Shown piece after piece: positions 1 through 6,189 of a stretch of 8,371 nucleotides of DNA. Position 1 is the first letter of the stretch; each line of letters begins with the position of its first letter. The notes beneath the pieces are model-generated. The model did not search any database, had not been told where the DNA came from, and worked only from the letters and a program-made list of their open reading frames with translations. The translations under genes were made by a program, and so were the position numbers. Source of the stretch: Desulfobacterales bacterium (lineage in GTDB: Bacteria > Desulfobacterota > Desulfobacteria > Desulfobacterales > C00003106); contig JAUVFC010000065.1 in the NCBI GenBank assembly GCA_030594505.1, forward strand, positions 1 to 8,371, in the 5' to 3' direction.

Positions 1-174
1 GAGGTTGCGGTGAGCGCTTTTTTAGATCATCGCATAAATCTTGTGCAGATCCCCGAATTGATCCGGAAGGCCATGGACTCCCACAGGGTAGTATCAAAGC
101 CGGAACTTAATGATATACTTACGGCAGATGCCTGGACACGGGAATATACAAAAAATGCCCTTGCAGCCCTTTAG
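1..174 (+). CDS. dxr: 1-deoxy-D-xylulose 5-phosphate reductoisomerase, C-terminal end (partial)
   Basis: Frame 1 is open from the first base to TAG at 172-174, giving 57 residues that begin EVAVSAFLDHRI. This matches the C-terminal helical domain of Dxr (IspC), where a conserved N-A-A-N-E-V-A-V stretch starts the helix; only its EVAV part is inside the window. The tail (IPELIRKAMDSH, then TREYTKNAL) is typical of the family. Dxr makes 2-C-methyl-D-erythritol 4-phosphate in the non-mevalonate isoprenoid pathway and is cytosolic. The catalytic and NADPH-binding parts lie upstream of the window. rseP follows on the same strand after 67 nt, a common bacterial pairing that supports the call. The stop codon is built into a long hairpin (163-207). 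Confidence 0.88.
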   Translation, partial: EVAVSAFLDHRINLVQIPELIRKAMDSHRVVSKPELNDILTADAWTREYTKNALAAL

Positions 175-212
175 CCCTGCTCGCTATGAGCAGCCCTAAA
201 GGGCTGCGCTAC
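163..212. repeat. REP-like extragenic palindrome over the dxr stop codon
   Basis: A perfect 12-bp inverted repeat (GCAGCCCTTTAG at 163-174, CTAAAGGGCTGC at 196-207) encloses a second 6-bp stem (CTGCTC 177-182, GAGCAG 188-193) with loop GCTAT, separated only by an internal CC/CC mismatch. The right half alone can fold as GCAGCCC-TAAA-GGGCTGC (190-207). Read on the minus strand it is GTAGC followed by that hairpin, the GTAG-plus-hairpin layout of REP elements. There is no T tract next to the stem, so it is not a classic intrinsic terminator. It may stabilise or attenuate mRNA between dxr and rseP. The mobile-repeat interpretation is inference, since only one copy is in the window. Confidence 0.6.
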
Positions 213-241
213 ATTTTATAAGAGCCCAAAAGGTAAATCGA

Positions 242-1306
242 ATGACGAACATTATTTCCTTTGTTGTAGTCCTTGGTATTTTAATATTTATCCACGAGTT
301 CGGACACTTCCTTTTGGCCAAACTCCTCGGGGTTGGTGTGGAAAAATTTTCACTCGGGTTCGGCCCCAAACTGCTGGGAAAGCAGATCGGCATGACGGAA
401 TACCGCGTATCCGCCATCCCTCTGGGGGGGTATGTCAAACTGGCAGGGGAATCTCCTGATGCGGAGATCCCGGAAGAGTATAAAGGACTATCATTTTCTC
501 ACAAGAGTGTTGGACGGCGCATTCTTATTGTGGCGGCAGGCCCTGTTTTTAATCTCTTTTTAGCAATCCTTATTTTTTTCAGCTTTTTCGCGGTCTCAGG
601 CCTCCCTGTCCTTTTGCCGGAGATCGGCGCTGTTCAGGAGGGACGTCCCGCAGAAAAGGTGGGGCTTCAACCGAACGATTTTATCGCTTCAATCAATGGA
701 GAGCCGGCTGAAAGCTGGGAAGATATAGCGACGTTGATCAAGGAAAGCAAGGGTAGCCGGTTACGACTGGAGGTATACCGTGGAAAAAAGATCATCTATC
801 TGGACGTCGTGCCGGAGCTGATTGTTTCCCAAAATCTGTTTGGTGAAGATGTAGATCGATATGTTATCGGGATCATACCCTCCGGGCGGTTTGAAACACA
901 AAACCTGAATATTTTTCAGGCCTTTGGGGAGAGTCTCTATCGTGTTTGGGAGATAACACGGCTTACCTACCTGAGCATCGTCAAGATGATCCAGGGGAAG
1001 CTTTCGACAAAGACCCTTGGCGGCCCGATCATGATCGCTCAGATGGCGGGTCACCAGGCAGAAGCCGGCGTTGTCAACCTCATTTTTTTCATCGCGTTTT
1101 TAAGTATACAATTGGGTCTTCTCAATCTCCTGCCGATTCCGGTATTGGACGGCGGGCACCTTGTTTTTTTCTTTATCGAGGCGGTAACGCGAAAGCCAGT
1201 CAGCGTCAAGATACGTGAGGCCGCCCAGCGTGTGGGGTTGCTCATGCTCGGTCTTTTGATGATATATGTGATTTATAACGATATTATGCGGGTACTTTTT
1301 GAGTAG
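242..1306 (+). CDS. rseP: RIP metalloprotease RseP (site-2 protease, M50 family)
   Basis: This 354-residue intramembrane zinc protease cuts transmembrane substrates such as anti-sigma factors in regulated intramembrane proteolysis. The zinc motif HEFGH is at residues 18-22 in the first membrane helix. The conserved AAGPVFN stretch (98-104) begins the second hydrophobic segment, a PDZ domain covers about 127-190, and the third zinc ligand is in LDGGH (302-306). A last membrane helix follows at about 333-347. E. coli RseP has about 450 residues and two PDZ domains; this protein has one, as in many RseP proteins outside the gamma class. ATG at 242 is preceded by AAAAGG. It lies downstream of dxr, a usual arrangement. 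The 3' end faces the convergent MinD-like gene across 83 nt. I see no intrinsic terminator there. The local substrate is unknown. Confidence 0.95.
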   Translation: MTNIISFVVVLGILIFIHEFGHFLLAKLLGVGVEKFSLGFGPKLLGKQIGMTEYRVSAIPLGGYVKLAGESPDAEIPEEYKGLSFSHKSVGRRILIVAAGPVFNLFLAILIFFSFFAVSGLPVLLPEIGAVQEGRPAEKVGLQPNDFIASINGEPAESWEDIATLIKESKGSRLRLEVYRGKKIIYLDVVPELIVSQNLFGEDVDRYVIGIIPSGRFETQNLNIFQAFGESLYRVWEITRLTYLSIVKMIQGKLSTKTLGGPIMIAQMAGHQAEAGVVNLIFFIAFLSIQLGLLNLLPIPVLDGGHLVFFFIEAVTRKPVSVKIREAAQRVGLLMLGLLMIYVIYNDIMRVLFE

Positions 1307-1389
1307 CGTCCAGAGGGAGAATTGTACGACACGAATTGACGGGATTATTCTTCAAAGAGACTCATTACATTGTCGGATTCGCCTTGATC

Positions 1390-2565
1390 TTATTCATCGC
1401 TCTCTGCGCTTATATTGCCACGCCGTTTCAGAAAAGCGTCAATGTTCAGGGTTATTGATTTGGGCCGCAAAATCTCTTGTCTCTCATCAACCGATCCGTT
1501 CACACTATGTCCACTCCCCCTTCCGTTTTCAATAGCTTTTCTTATAAGCTGAAGCTCCTGAGAAACGGATGAAATATTGTCAATAAGTTCGCTCATTAAA
1601 AGATAAATACCCTGTTCCATGGCCGTAGCGCTTCCATAGCCGTCAGGATATGTTTTTTGCTCAGCCTTTTCCACCGGTTGCGGCGGTATTTTCTGCATAT
1701 CCTGCGTGGATGGTTCGGGCTCAATCCCTTTTTCCTCTTTTTTGGAGCCGGTTAAGTTCAAAGGACTTTTTATTAGCTGGAGGCACCTTGTCCAGAATGA
1801 TCCCATGCCGGCAGCTTCTAAATCTTCCGGCTGGTTTTCCAAAAGATGTTTCGTAATATTTTTAATGCACTTCGAAGCATTCGATTCAGGGTAGAGCAAT
1901 ATCAGCGCCCGTTGTGTTTTTACAGCCTCCGTCACCTTGTTATCTTGAACAACAATACCAAGCAGCATAACGTATATGGGAAGATATTTTCGTACTGTCC
2001 CTTTGAACTTATTGTAGACAAACTTGGCAATCGGAATGCTTTTGCACTGATTCACCACAACCTTTGCCGTACCTCTGAATCCGTTTAGAGACAGTATTTT
2101 TAACAGGGCGTAAGCATCGGTCACCGCGGTAGGCTCAGGGGTTATAACCAGCACTACTTCTGAAGAAGCCAAACAGAAAGAGATAACGTTTTTTGAAACG
2201 CCTGCTGAAGTATCAAAAAGCAAAAAGTCATATCCGTCGAGTTCAGAAAAAGACCGGATCAGATGGTCCACCTGGTCACCTTCAAGGTTGGCCATCTGTT
2301 CCGTACCCGAACTCCCGGGGATAATGTCGATCCCGTTGTAATTTTTTATGATGACATCCTGGAGATCGCGACGGTTGAGAAGCACATCTTCAAGGTTATA
2401 CTCGGGGTTCAGTCCCAGGAGTATGTTGATGTTGGCTAATCCGAGATCTGCATCAAACAGGCACGTCCGGTAACCCAGGGTTGCCAGGTGGAGGGCCAGA
2501 TTGACACTGATGTTTGTTTTGCCAACCCCTCCTTTCCCACTCGTGATGGTAATCGTTCTTGTCAT
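1390..2565 (-). CDS. MinD/ParA-family ATPase, FlhG-like, with long C-terminal extension
   Basis: This is a 391-residue deviant-Walker-A P-loop ATPase. The P-loop SGKGGVGKT is at 9-17 with signature Lys11 and Lys16, the A' motif LFDADLG at 36-42, and Walker B LLFDTSAG at 115-122. The stretch DLGLANINILLGL is typical of the FlhG/YlxH/MinD branch. Such proteins dimerise with ATP and bind membrane to position flagella, pili or division machinery. The core ends near residue 245. The segment at 255-270 (FWTRCLQLIK) could be an amphipathic membrane-targeting helix. A Pro/Glu/Lys-rich linker follows, then a predicted helix at about 316-346 and a charged end, an extension of about 120 residues not usual for MinD or FlhG. 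ATG 2565 has AGGA a few bases upstream. It sits 48 nt after the PilB-like ATPase gene, so the two are probably cotranscribed and act together. No flagellar gene is nearby, so I do not name it flhG. Confidence 0.85.
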   Translation of the reverse strand: MTRTITITSGKGGVGKTNISVNLALHLATLGYRTCLFDADLGLANINILLGLNPEYNLEDVLLNRRDLQDVIIKNYNGIDIIPGSSGTEQMANLEGDQVDHLIRSFSELDGYDFLLFDTSAGVSKNVISFCLASSEVVLVITPEPTAVTDAYALLKILSLNGFRGTAKVVVNQCKSIPIAKFVYNKFKGTVRKYLPIYVMLLGIVVQDNKVTEAVKTQRALILLYPESNASKCIKNITKHLLENQPEDLEAAGMGSFWTRCLQLIKSPLNLTGSKKEEKGIEPEPSTQDMQKIPPQPVEKAEQKTYPDGYGSATAMEQGIYLLMSELIDNISSVSQELQLIRKAIENGRGSGHSVNGSVDERQEILRPKSITLNIDAFLKRRGNISAESDE

Positions 2566-2613
2566 ACTGTTTCCTGATGGTCGAATGGTTTTACGACTCG
2601 ACTACTCAACTAA

Positions 2614-4401
2614 CTAATTAGGGATAGCTGTAATCTCAGTTTTTCCTTCTTTGTTTTCAATATTAAAGGTTACATTTTTACATTTATATTTTTCACAGAT
2701 CTGATAAAAGCTGCCGGTAATAAATTCTTTGAATAGAGATGAATCCACTTTACCGGAATTGTCGCCGGTTTTCGCCTTGAGGGTTTCATATTTTTCCCTC
2801 ATTAGATCTATTAGGGGTCTTTCTGTTTCAGGATTGGATATATAAAAGATGCCGGGTGATGCATCATCGTTTTCGTCAGAAGCTCCGCCACCGCTCATCA
2901 TGTCTTCAATGAGAAAGTCGGCTACATCCTGGGCTTGCTCCCTTGACCGAAACTCTTTTATCATATCGTGAGGTATCACCCTGATAATTTCTGACAGTGT
3001 TGTCTCCTGGAGCTTTAACAAGCCATCCTCAAGCATGGACTTCATACCGCTTTCAAACGCCAGCCTTTTGATGCCGTCCTTGTCAAGTCCTCTGTTCAAG
3101 GCCCGGGCAATTTCATTGTCTACGACAAAAATTTCGGAAAGGAGCGTGCGTCCTTTATATCCCGTAAAGTTGCATGCTTCACACCCCTGGCCCTTGTAAA
3201 ACCTCAGATGGGCAGGGTACCTCTTAAAAAGGAGTTCCCACTCCTCTTCGTCCGGGACATATTCTTTACTGCAAGAGAGACAAGTTTTCCGGACCAGTCT
3301 TTGGGCAAGGACACATATCAGACAGGAAACTATCCGGCCATATTCCACATTAAAATCGAGGAGACGTGAGACAGAGCTTATAGCGTCATTGGTGTGGATG
3401 GCGCTCAGGAGGAGGTGTCCGGCTTGAGCGGCATCAAAGCCGATCTTTGCTGTTTCCTCATCACGTATCTCACCCACGAGTATCACATCAGGGTCAAGCC
3501 TGAGAAAAGAGCGCAAGAGCCTTGAAAAAGTGAGATTGATCTCGGGATTTATCTGGGTTTGCATGATACCGGGGAAGCTATATTCAATGGGGTCTTCCGC
3601 GGTTATAATCTTTATGCCGGGATTATATACATACTGCAGAGCGCCGTACAGTGTTGAAGACTTTCCGCTTACCGTGGGACCGGACACCAGGATCATCCCC
3701 GCAGAGCTTTTAAGGAGCGATTTAAACGGTCCAAGAACATGAGAGGAATGGTTTAAATTTTCAAGACCGACTTTGGCCTTGCGGGAATCGAGGATTCGAA
3801 TTGTTACATTTTCTCCTACAATAGCACGGCAGGTGGCGACCCTGAAATCAAGATCGAATTTTGACCCTTGTATTTTATCGTAATAGTTTATTCGGAAAAC
3901 TCCGTCTTGGGGGAGGCGTTTTTCAGCAATATCAAGGTTTGACATGACCTTGATGCGGGAAATAATGGCGCCGGCCTTTTCTCGGACTTTCTTTTTCAGC
4001 CATTCTATGTTGATCTCTCGCATGACGCCGTCCAATCGATAACGAAGTTTTGCTCCCTTCCGATCCTGCTCAATGTGAATATCGCTTGCGCCATTTGTGA
4101 TACCGTAATTGAGGATAAAGTTCACCAGCTCTTCAGCCTCTATATCCTGAACTCCGCAAACAGGCCCTTCTCCATCCTTTCCTTCAATCTCTTCATCAAG
4201 GTTAAGCTCCATGAAATCGATGTCTTCTTCATGTGTGTCTGTGTCGTCCTTATCCAACTTTTGAACGGAAAGCGCTTTCAGGACATCCTCTTTTTTCAGA
4301 AATCCTTCTTTGATTAATAGTTTGTCTGTTCTTAATGGACGCTCACTGCCTGTAACGGTGTTTGAATCAGGGGGCTGCGTATTTTTTTCGTTTTTCTCCA
4401 T
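2614..4401 (-). CDS. GspE/PilB-family secretion or pilus-assembly ATPase
   Basis: This 595-residue protein has the order of a type II secretion/type IV pilus motor. A short N-terminal domain (about 22-50, KLLIKEGFLKKEDVLKA) is followed by an acidic linker (51-80) and the N2 domain with ASDIHIE (105-111) and RYRLDGVMR. Walker A is GPTVSGKSS (241-249), the Asp box ITAEDPIEY is at 266-274, Walker B DPDVILVGE at 303-311 keeps the catalytic Glu311, and the His box holds H329 and H336. A zinc tetracysteine is formed by C374, C377, C407 and C410. The core ends near 475, and an unusual C-terminal region of about 120 residues follows. Walker A has Val where the family has Gly (GPTGSGK), though GxxxxGKS is intact. 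It is cytosolic and would power pilin-like assembly. No pilin, platform protein or PilT is in the window, so the system is unassigned. PilB, GspE and MshE remain possible. Confidence 0.88.
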   Translation of the reverse strand: MEKNEKNTQPPDSNTVTGSERPLRTDKLLIKEGFLKKEDVLKALSVQKLDKDDTDTHEEDIDFMELNLDEEIEGKDGEGPVCGVQDIEAEELVNFILNYGITNGASDIHIEQDRKGAKLRYRLDGVMREINIEWLKKKVREKAGAIISRIKVMSNLDIAEKRLPQDGVFRINYYDKIQGSKFDLDFRVATCRAIVGENVTIRILDSRKAKVGLENLNHSSHVLGPFKSLLKSSAGMILVSGPTVSGKSSTLYGALQYVYNPGIKIITAEDPIEYSFPGIMQTQINPEINLTFSRLLRSFLRLDPDVILVGEIRDEETAKIGFDAAQAGHLLLSAIHTNDAISSVSRLLDFNVEYGRIVSCLICVLAQRLVRKTCLSCSKEYVPDEEEWELLFKRYPAHLRFYKGQGCEACNFTGYKGRTLLSEIFVVDNEIARALNRGLDKDGIKRLAFESGMKSMLEDGLLKLQETTLSEIIRVIPHDMIKEFRSREQAQDVADFLIEDMMSGGGASDENDDASPGIFYISNPETERPLIDLMREKYETLKAKTGDNSGKVDSSLFKEFITGSFYQICEKYKCKNVTFNIENKEGKTEITAIPN

Positions 4402-4410
4402 AGTAAAAAG

Positions 4411-4430
4411 ATCCGGATCACTTTAAAGTG
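4411..4430. promoter_or_regulatory. Two adjoining perfect palindromes upstream of the PilB-like gene
   Basis: ATCCGGAT (4411-4418) and CACTTTAAAGTG (4419-4430) are perfect 8-bp and 12-bp palindromes that abut each other. They lie 10 to 29 nt before the start codon at 4401, in the place where a Shine-Dalgarno would be expected; no good one is visible. Neither can form a normal RNA hairpin because there is no loop, so a DNA operator for a dimeric regulator is more likely. Regulator unknown; function is inference. Confidence 0.35.
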
Positions 4431-4457
4431 CGGGGAAATGACATCGCATATGAACTA

Positions 4458-4473
4458 CGCAATATTTATACCA
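4458..4473 (-). promoter_or_regulatory. Candidate sigma-54 (-24/-12) promoter for the PilB-like/MinD-like operon
   Basis: The minus strand reads TGGTATAAATATTGCG, fitting TGG-Y-A-N-R-N4-TTGC, with the GG and GC elements at the fixed spacing sigma-54 requires. It ends 56 nt before the start codon, implying a leader of about 45 nt. Sigma-54 with an activator such as PilR is known to drive some pilus genes, which would suit a PilB-like gene. A competing sigma-70 reading exists in the same place: TTGACG (4485-4490) with TAAATA (4463-4468) at 16-nt spacing. No activator site was identified. Confidence 0.4.
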
Positions 4474-4646
4474 AATTCAGACTTCGTCAATTCGTAAGTG
4501 GCCAGGTGGTTTGAGGAGCTGAGAAATGACAAATGCACGAATCAGCAATTTGGCGAGGTCAAGGAACCCGGCAAAAGTAAGAATTTCGCAAAGCTCTCTG
4601 TTATTGATTTGTCGCAGATCGTCAAAAAATTGTCACTTGTGTGTCA

Positions 4647-4674
4647 GACCTCACCTGAGGCCGATACAGGCAAG
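4647..4674 (-). promoter_or_regulatory. Candidate bacterial SECIS element
   Basis: Directly after the in-frame UGA (4677-4675) the transcript has a 12-nt spacer, then a stem GGCCUC (4662-4657) paired with GAGGUC (4652-4647), including one G-U pair, around the loop AGGU (4656-4653). As I recall the E. coli fdhF SECIS, an 11-nt spacer after UGA precedes a GG-begun stem and a loop starting AGGU, the part bound by SelB. The shared order AUCGG-N4-AGGU at nearly the same distance is striking. An alternative fold pairs CUUGCCUG with CAGGUGAG around a 9-nt loop. The gene's terminating UGA lies inside this hairpin. Confidence 0.62.
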
Positions 4675-4812
4675 TCAGAGGATACTCCCTCTGCGTATGA
4701 TGTCGCTGATGTCCCCGTTGGTTATCCCGTATACAAGCAACACCAGAAACAGAAGGAATAACAGCGCCCTGGGGAACCATATAACAAATTGATCCCTACC
4801 TAAAAAATCCAT
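4651..4812 (-). CDS. Small membrane selenoprotein, CD1871A-like, UxxC motif (in-frame UGA = Sec)
   Basis: ATG at 4812 overlaps the last codons of yqaA in another frame and has GGAG (4820-4823) 7 nt upstream. The frame gives 45 residues, then TGA (4675-4677), seven codons, and TGA (4651-4653). Reading the first TGA as selenocysteine gives 53 residues: a short basic/aromatic N-terminus, one membrane helix at about 11-30 (RALLFLLFLVLLVYGI), a polar stretch TNGDISDIIRR, then ILULACIGLR. I recall the CD1871A-family CXXC proteins as about 50 residues with one helix, a GE/GD-containing stretch and a C-terminal I-C-L-E-C-I-G-I-G; here Sec46 replaces the first Cys and Cys49 is kept. A UxxC pair suggests thiol/selenol redox chemistry at the membrane, but the family function is unknown to me. 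Overlap and ribosome site suggest translational coupling to the DedA-family gene. Without Sec insertion it would be a 45-residue truncated protein lacking the motif. Confidence 0.72.
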
Positions 4813-5387
4813 TTGACCACTCCAAACCCGAGTATGAGTAATAGGGTAAACACAATTACCAGCAGGTTGAAATAACGATCAATAAATTGCTGGATAGCAG
4901 CCCCAAATTTGTATATTAACCCTCCTATCAAAAAGAAACGAGCGGATCTGGAAACGAGGGAGGCGATGAAAAATACTATAAAATTTATTTTAAATGCACC
5001 GGCGGTAATGGTAAAAACCTTGTAGGGGATGGGTGTAAAACCCGCGACCCCAATAATCCATGCGTCATAGCGGGCATACAGGTCCCGGACGTAAGAATAT
5101 TTTCCGGCAAGTCCATAGAATTGAATGATAGTGTCCCCGATGGCCGCCATAAATTCCCATCCGATCAGATACCCAAAGCAACCGCCAAGAAGTGATCCTG
5201 CGGAACATACCAGGGCATACTTAAGGGATTTTTTCGGGAGTCCTACCGCAAGCGCTATAAGTAAAATATCAGGCGGGACAGGGAAAAAAGATGACTCGCA
5301 AAAGGCTAATAAAAACAGGGCAGGGGTCCCGTAAGGGGTTTCAGCCCAATGGAGCACCCAATCGTATAATCGGCGTAAAAATTTCAC
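4800..5387 (-). CDS. yqaA: YqaA-type DedA (SNARE-associated/VTT domain) membrane protein
   Basis: This 195-residue inner-membrane protein has the DedA/VTT signatures in order: ESSFFPVPPD (31-40), a Gly-rich segment SLLGGCFGYLIG (65-76), FTPIPYK (117-123) followed by TAGA, and SRSARFF (146-152). A last membrane helix covers about 173-190. Some DedA proteins move polyprenyl phosphate or other lipids across the membrane, or affect envelope energetics; the role of the YqaA branch is not settled. The start is GTG at 5387 with only a weak upstream ribosome site; the N-terminus KFLRRLYDWVLHWAETPYG fits relatives and supports it. It follows pcm after 108 nt, and its 3' end overlaps the selenoprotein gene by 13 nt. 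A pcm-yqaA neighbourhood is familiar in Desulfobacterota. Confidence 0.88.
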   Translation of the reverse strand: MKFLRRLYDWVLHWAETPYGTPALFLLAFCESSFFPVPPDILLIALAVGLPKKSLKYALVCSAGSLLGGCFGYLIGWEFMAAIGDTIIQFYGLAGKYSYVRDLYARYDAWIIGVAGFTPIPYKVFTITAGAFKINFIVFFIASLVSRSARFFLIGGLIYKFGAAIQQFIDRYFNLLVIVFTLLLILGFGVVKWIF

Positions 5388-5441
5388 GAGTTTTTACATT
5401 TTCTTCGCATAATGGTTACAATCTCTTAGGAACAAAGATGA

Positions 5442-5461
5442 AATAACTCGCTCAATATTTT
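5442..5461 (-). promoter_or_regulatory. Upstream element shared with purN (copy 1)
   Basis: This 20-bp stretch, AAAATATTGAGCGAGTTATT on the minus strand, matches 7018-7037 at 18 of 20 positions. It lies 55 nt upstream of the yqaA start, and the other copy lies 43 nt upstream of the purN start, both on the same strand and in the same orientation. A shared promoter part or regulator site is possible; TTGAGC could be a -35 box, but I see no convincing -10. A 12-codon ORF with AAGGA before its ATG (5426-5464, minus) overlaps it, and may be a leader peptide or chance. Confidence 0.3.
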
Positions 5462-5495
5462 CATCCTTATTCCTTAGCAAAAAAGGTCTATCCTC

Positions 5496-6137
5496 TCAAT
5501 CCCCCCATCCATGTTTTCCTATCAATTTTACAAATCGGCATCCTCCCGTAGGTATTTCAATAAACCTGTCTTCCTTTCGGGTTATCTTCATAAGTACCTG
5601 GGAATATGCGTCACCGACCGGGACGGCTAACCGTCCTCCGATCGCTAATTGCTGTTTCAGGGGTTCCGGCACATGCGGTGCGCCTGCCGTGACGATAATG
5701 GCGTCAAACGGACCTTCTTCGGGCCATCCATCGGTGCCGTCCGAACACTTTGCAACCACATTAAAATATTCTAATTGATCCAGCCGCCTTTTGGCTTCGA
5801 TCAGGAGTTCTCTGATTCGTTCTATAGTATATACACGGGAGGCCAACTCTGCCAGTATGGCGGTCTGATACCCTGAACCGGTTCCTATTTCAAGGACTCG
5901 ATCGTCGGGCGTAATTTCTAAAAGCTGTGTCATTTCCGCCACCATATATGGTTGGGAAATTGTCTGGGCGTGCCCGATCGGGAGGGGAAAATCGCCGTAT
6001 GCCTGCTCTTGAAGCGCTTCTTCAACAAATAAGTGCCGGGGGACCTTCCTCATTGCCGCCAGCACCCTCTGGTCGCTTATTCCCCGGGCCTCAAGTTGAG
6101 TGGCAACCATCCTCTCACGTTCAAGCTTGTAGTCCAT
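5496..6137 (-). CDS. pcm: Protein-L-isoaspartate O-methyltransferase
   Basis: This cytosolic enzyme transfers a methyl group from S-adenosylmethionine to L-isoaspartyl residues and starts the repair of aged proteins. From ATG 6137 it has 213 residues, the usual length. Motifs in order: the family-specific [13 protein letters not shown] (57-69), SAM motif [11 protein letters not shown] (81-90), an acidic loop at YTIER (103-107), DGTDGWP (133-139), [11 protein letters not shown] (144-154), GGRLAVPVG (168-176) and the C-terminal CRFVKLIG (200-207). A GTG two codons upstream (6143) would leave only 2 nt after GGAG (6146-6149), whereas ATG 6137 is 8 nt away, so I prefer ATG. It lies between purN and yqaA on one strand, suggesting cotranscription. 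Confidence 0.94.
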   Translation of the reverse strand: MDYKLERERMVATQLEARGISDQRVLAAMRKVPRHLFVEEALQEQAYGDFPLPIGHAQTISQPYMVAEMTQLLEITPDDRVLEIGTGSGYQTAILAELASRVYTIERIRELLIEAKRRLDQLEYFNVVAKCSDGTDGWPEEGPFDAIIVTAGAPHVPEPLKQQLAIGGRLAVPVGDAYSQVLMKITRKEDRFIEIPTGGCRFVKLIGKHGWGD

Positions 6138-6154
6138 CAACACAACTCCATTGT

Positions 6155-6188
6155 CCTCTGTCCTGACCTCTGACTTCTGACCTCTGTC
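6155..6188. repeat. Short degenerate tandem repeat between purN and pcm
   Basis: The + strand reads as imperfect repeats of a 7-8 nt unit around CCTCTGAC, with copies CCTCTGTC, GACCTCTGAC, TTCTGAC and CCTCTGTC. It fills nearly all of the short gap between the end of purN and the start of pcm. I see no matching hairpin. Repeats of this kind occur between genes in several Desulfobacterota genomes (recollection, not checked). Function unknown; replication slippage could vary the gap length. Confidence 0.45.
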
Positions 6189-6189
6189 A

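Noticed and set aside
163..207. Hairpin as an intrinsic terminator for dxr
   Set aside because: No T-rich tract directly follows the stem on either strand, and rseP on the same strand probably depends on readthrough.
1299..1535. 78-codon plus-strand frame after rseP
   Set aside because: It overlaps the rseP end and is mostly antisense to the MinD-like gene; no ribosome site or motif.
4633..4677. Reading all successive in-frame TGA codons as selenocysteine to give one long multi-Sec protein
   Set aside because: The family signature ends just after the CxxC, the second TGA lies inside the hairpin of the first, and no similar hairpin is evident at the right distance after the later TGA codons.
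4498..4792. Plus-strand frames of 87 and 88 codons (4498-4761 and 4526-4792), the second with GAGGAG before its ATG
   Set aside because: They lie antisense to the selenoprotein gene. The 88-codon product is Arg/Ser/Leu-rich with no recognisable motif, the 87-codon one starts at a GTG without a ribosome site, and the minus strand gives the coherent family match.
5426..5464. 12-codon leader peptide (minus strand) before yqaA
   Set aside because: It has a plausible ribosome site but no regulatory codon run and no attenuator hairpin after it; too little to support.
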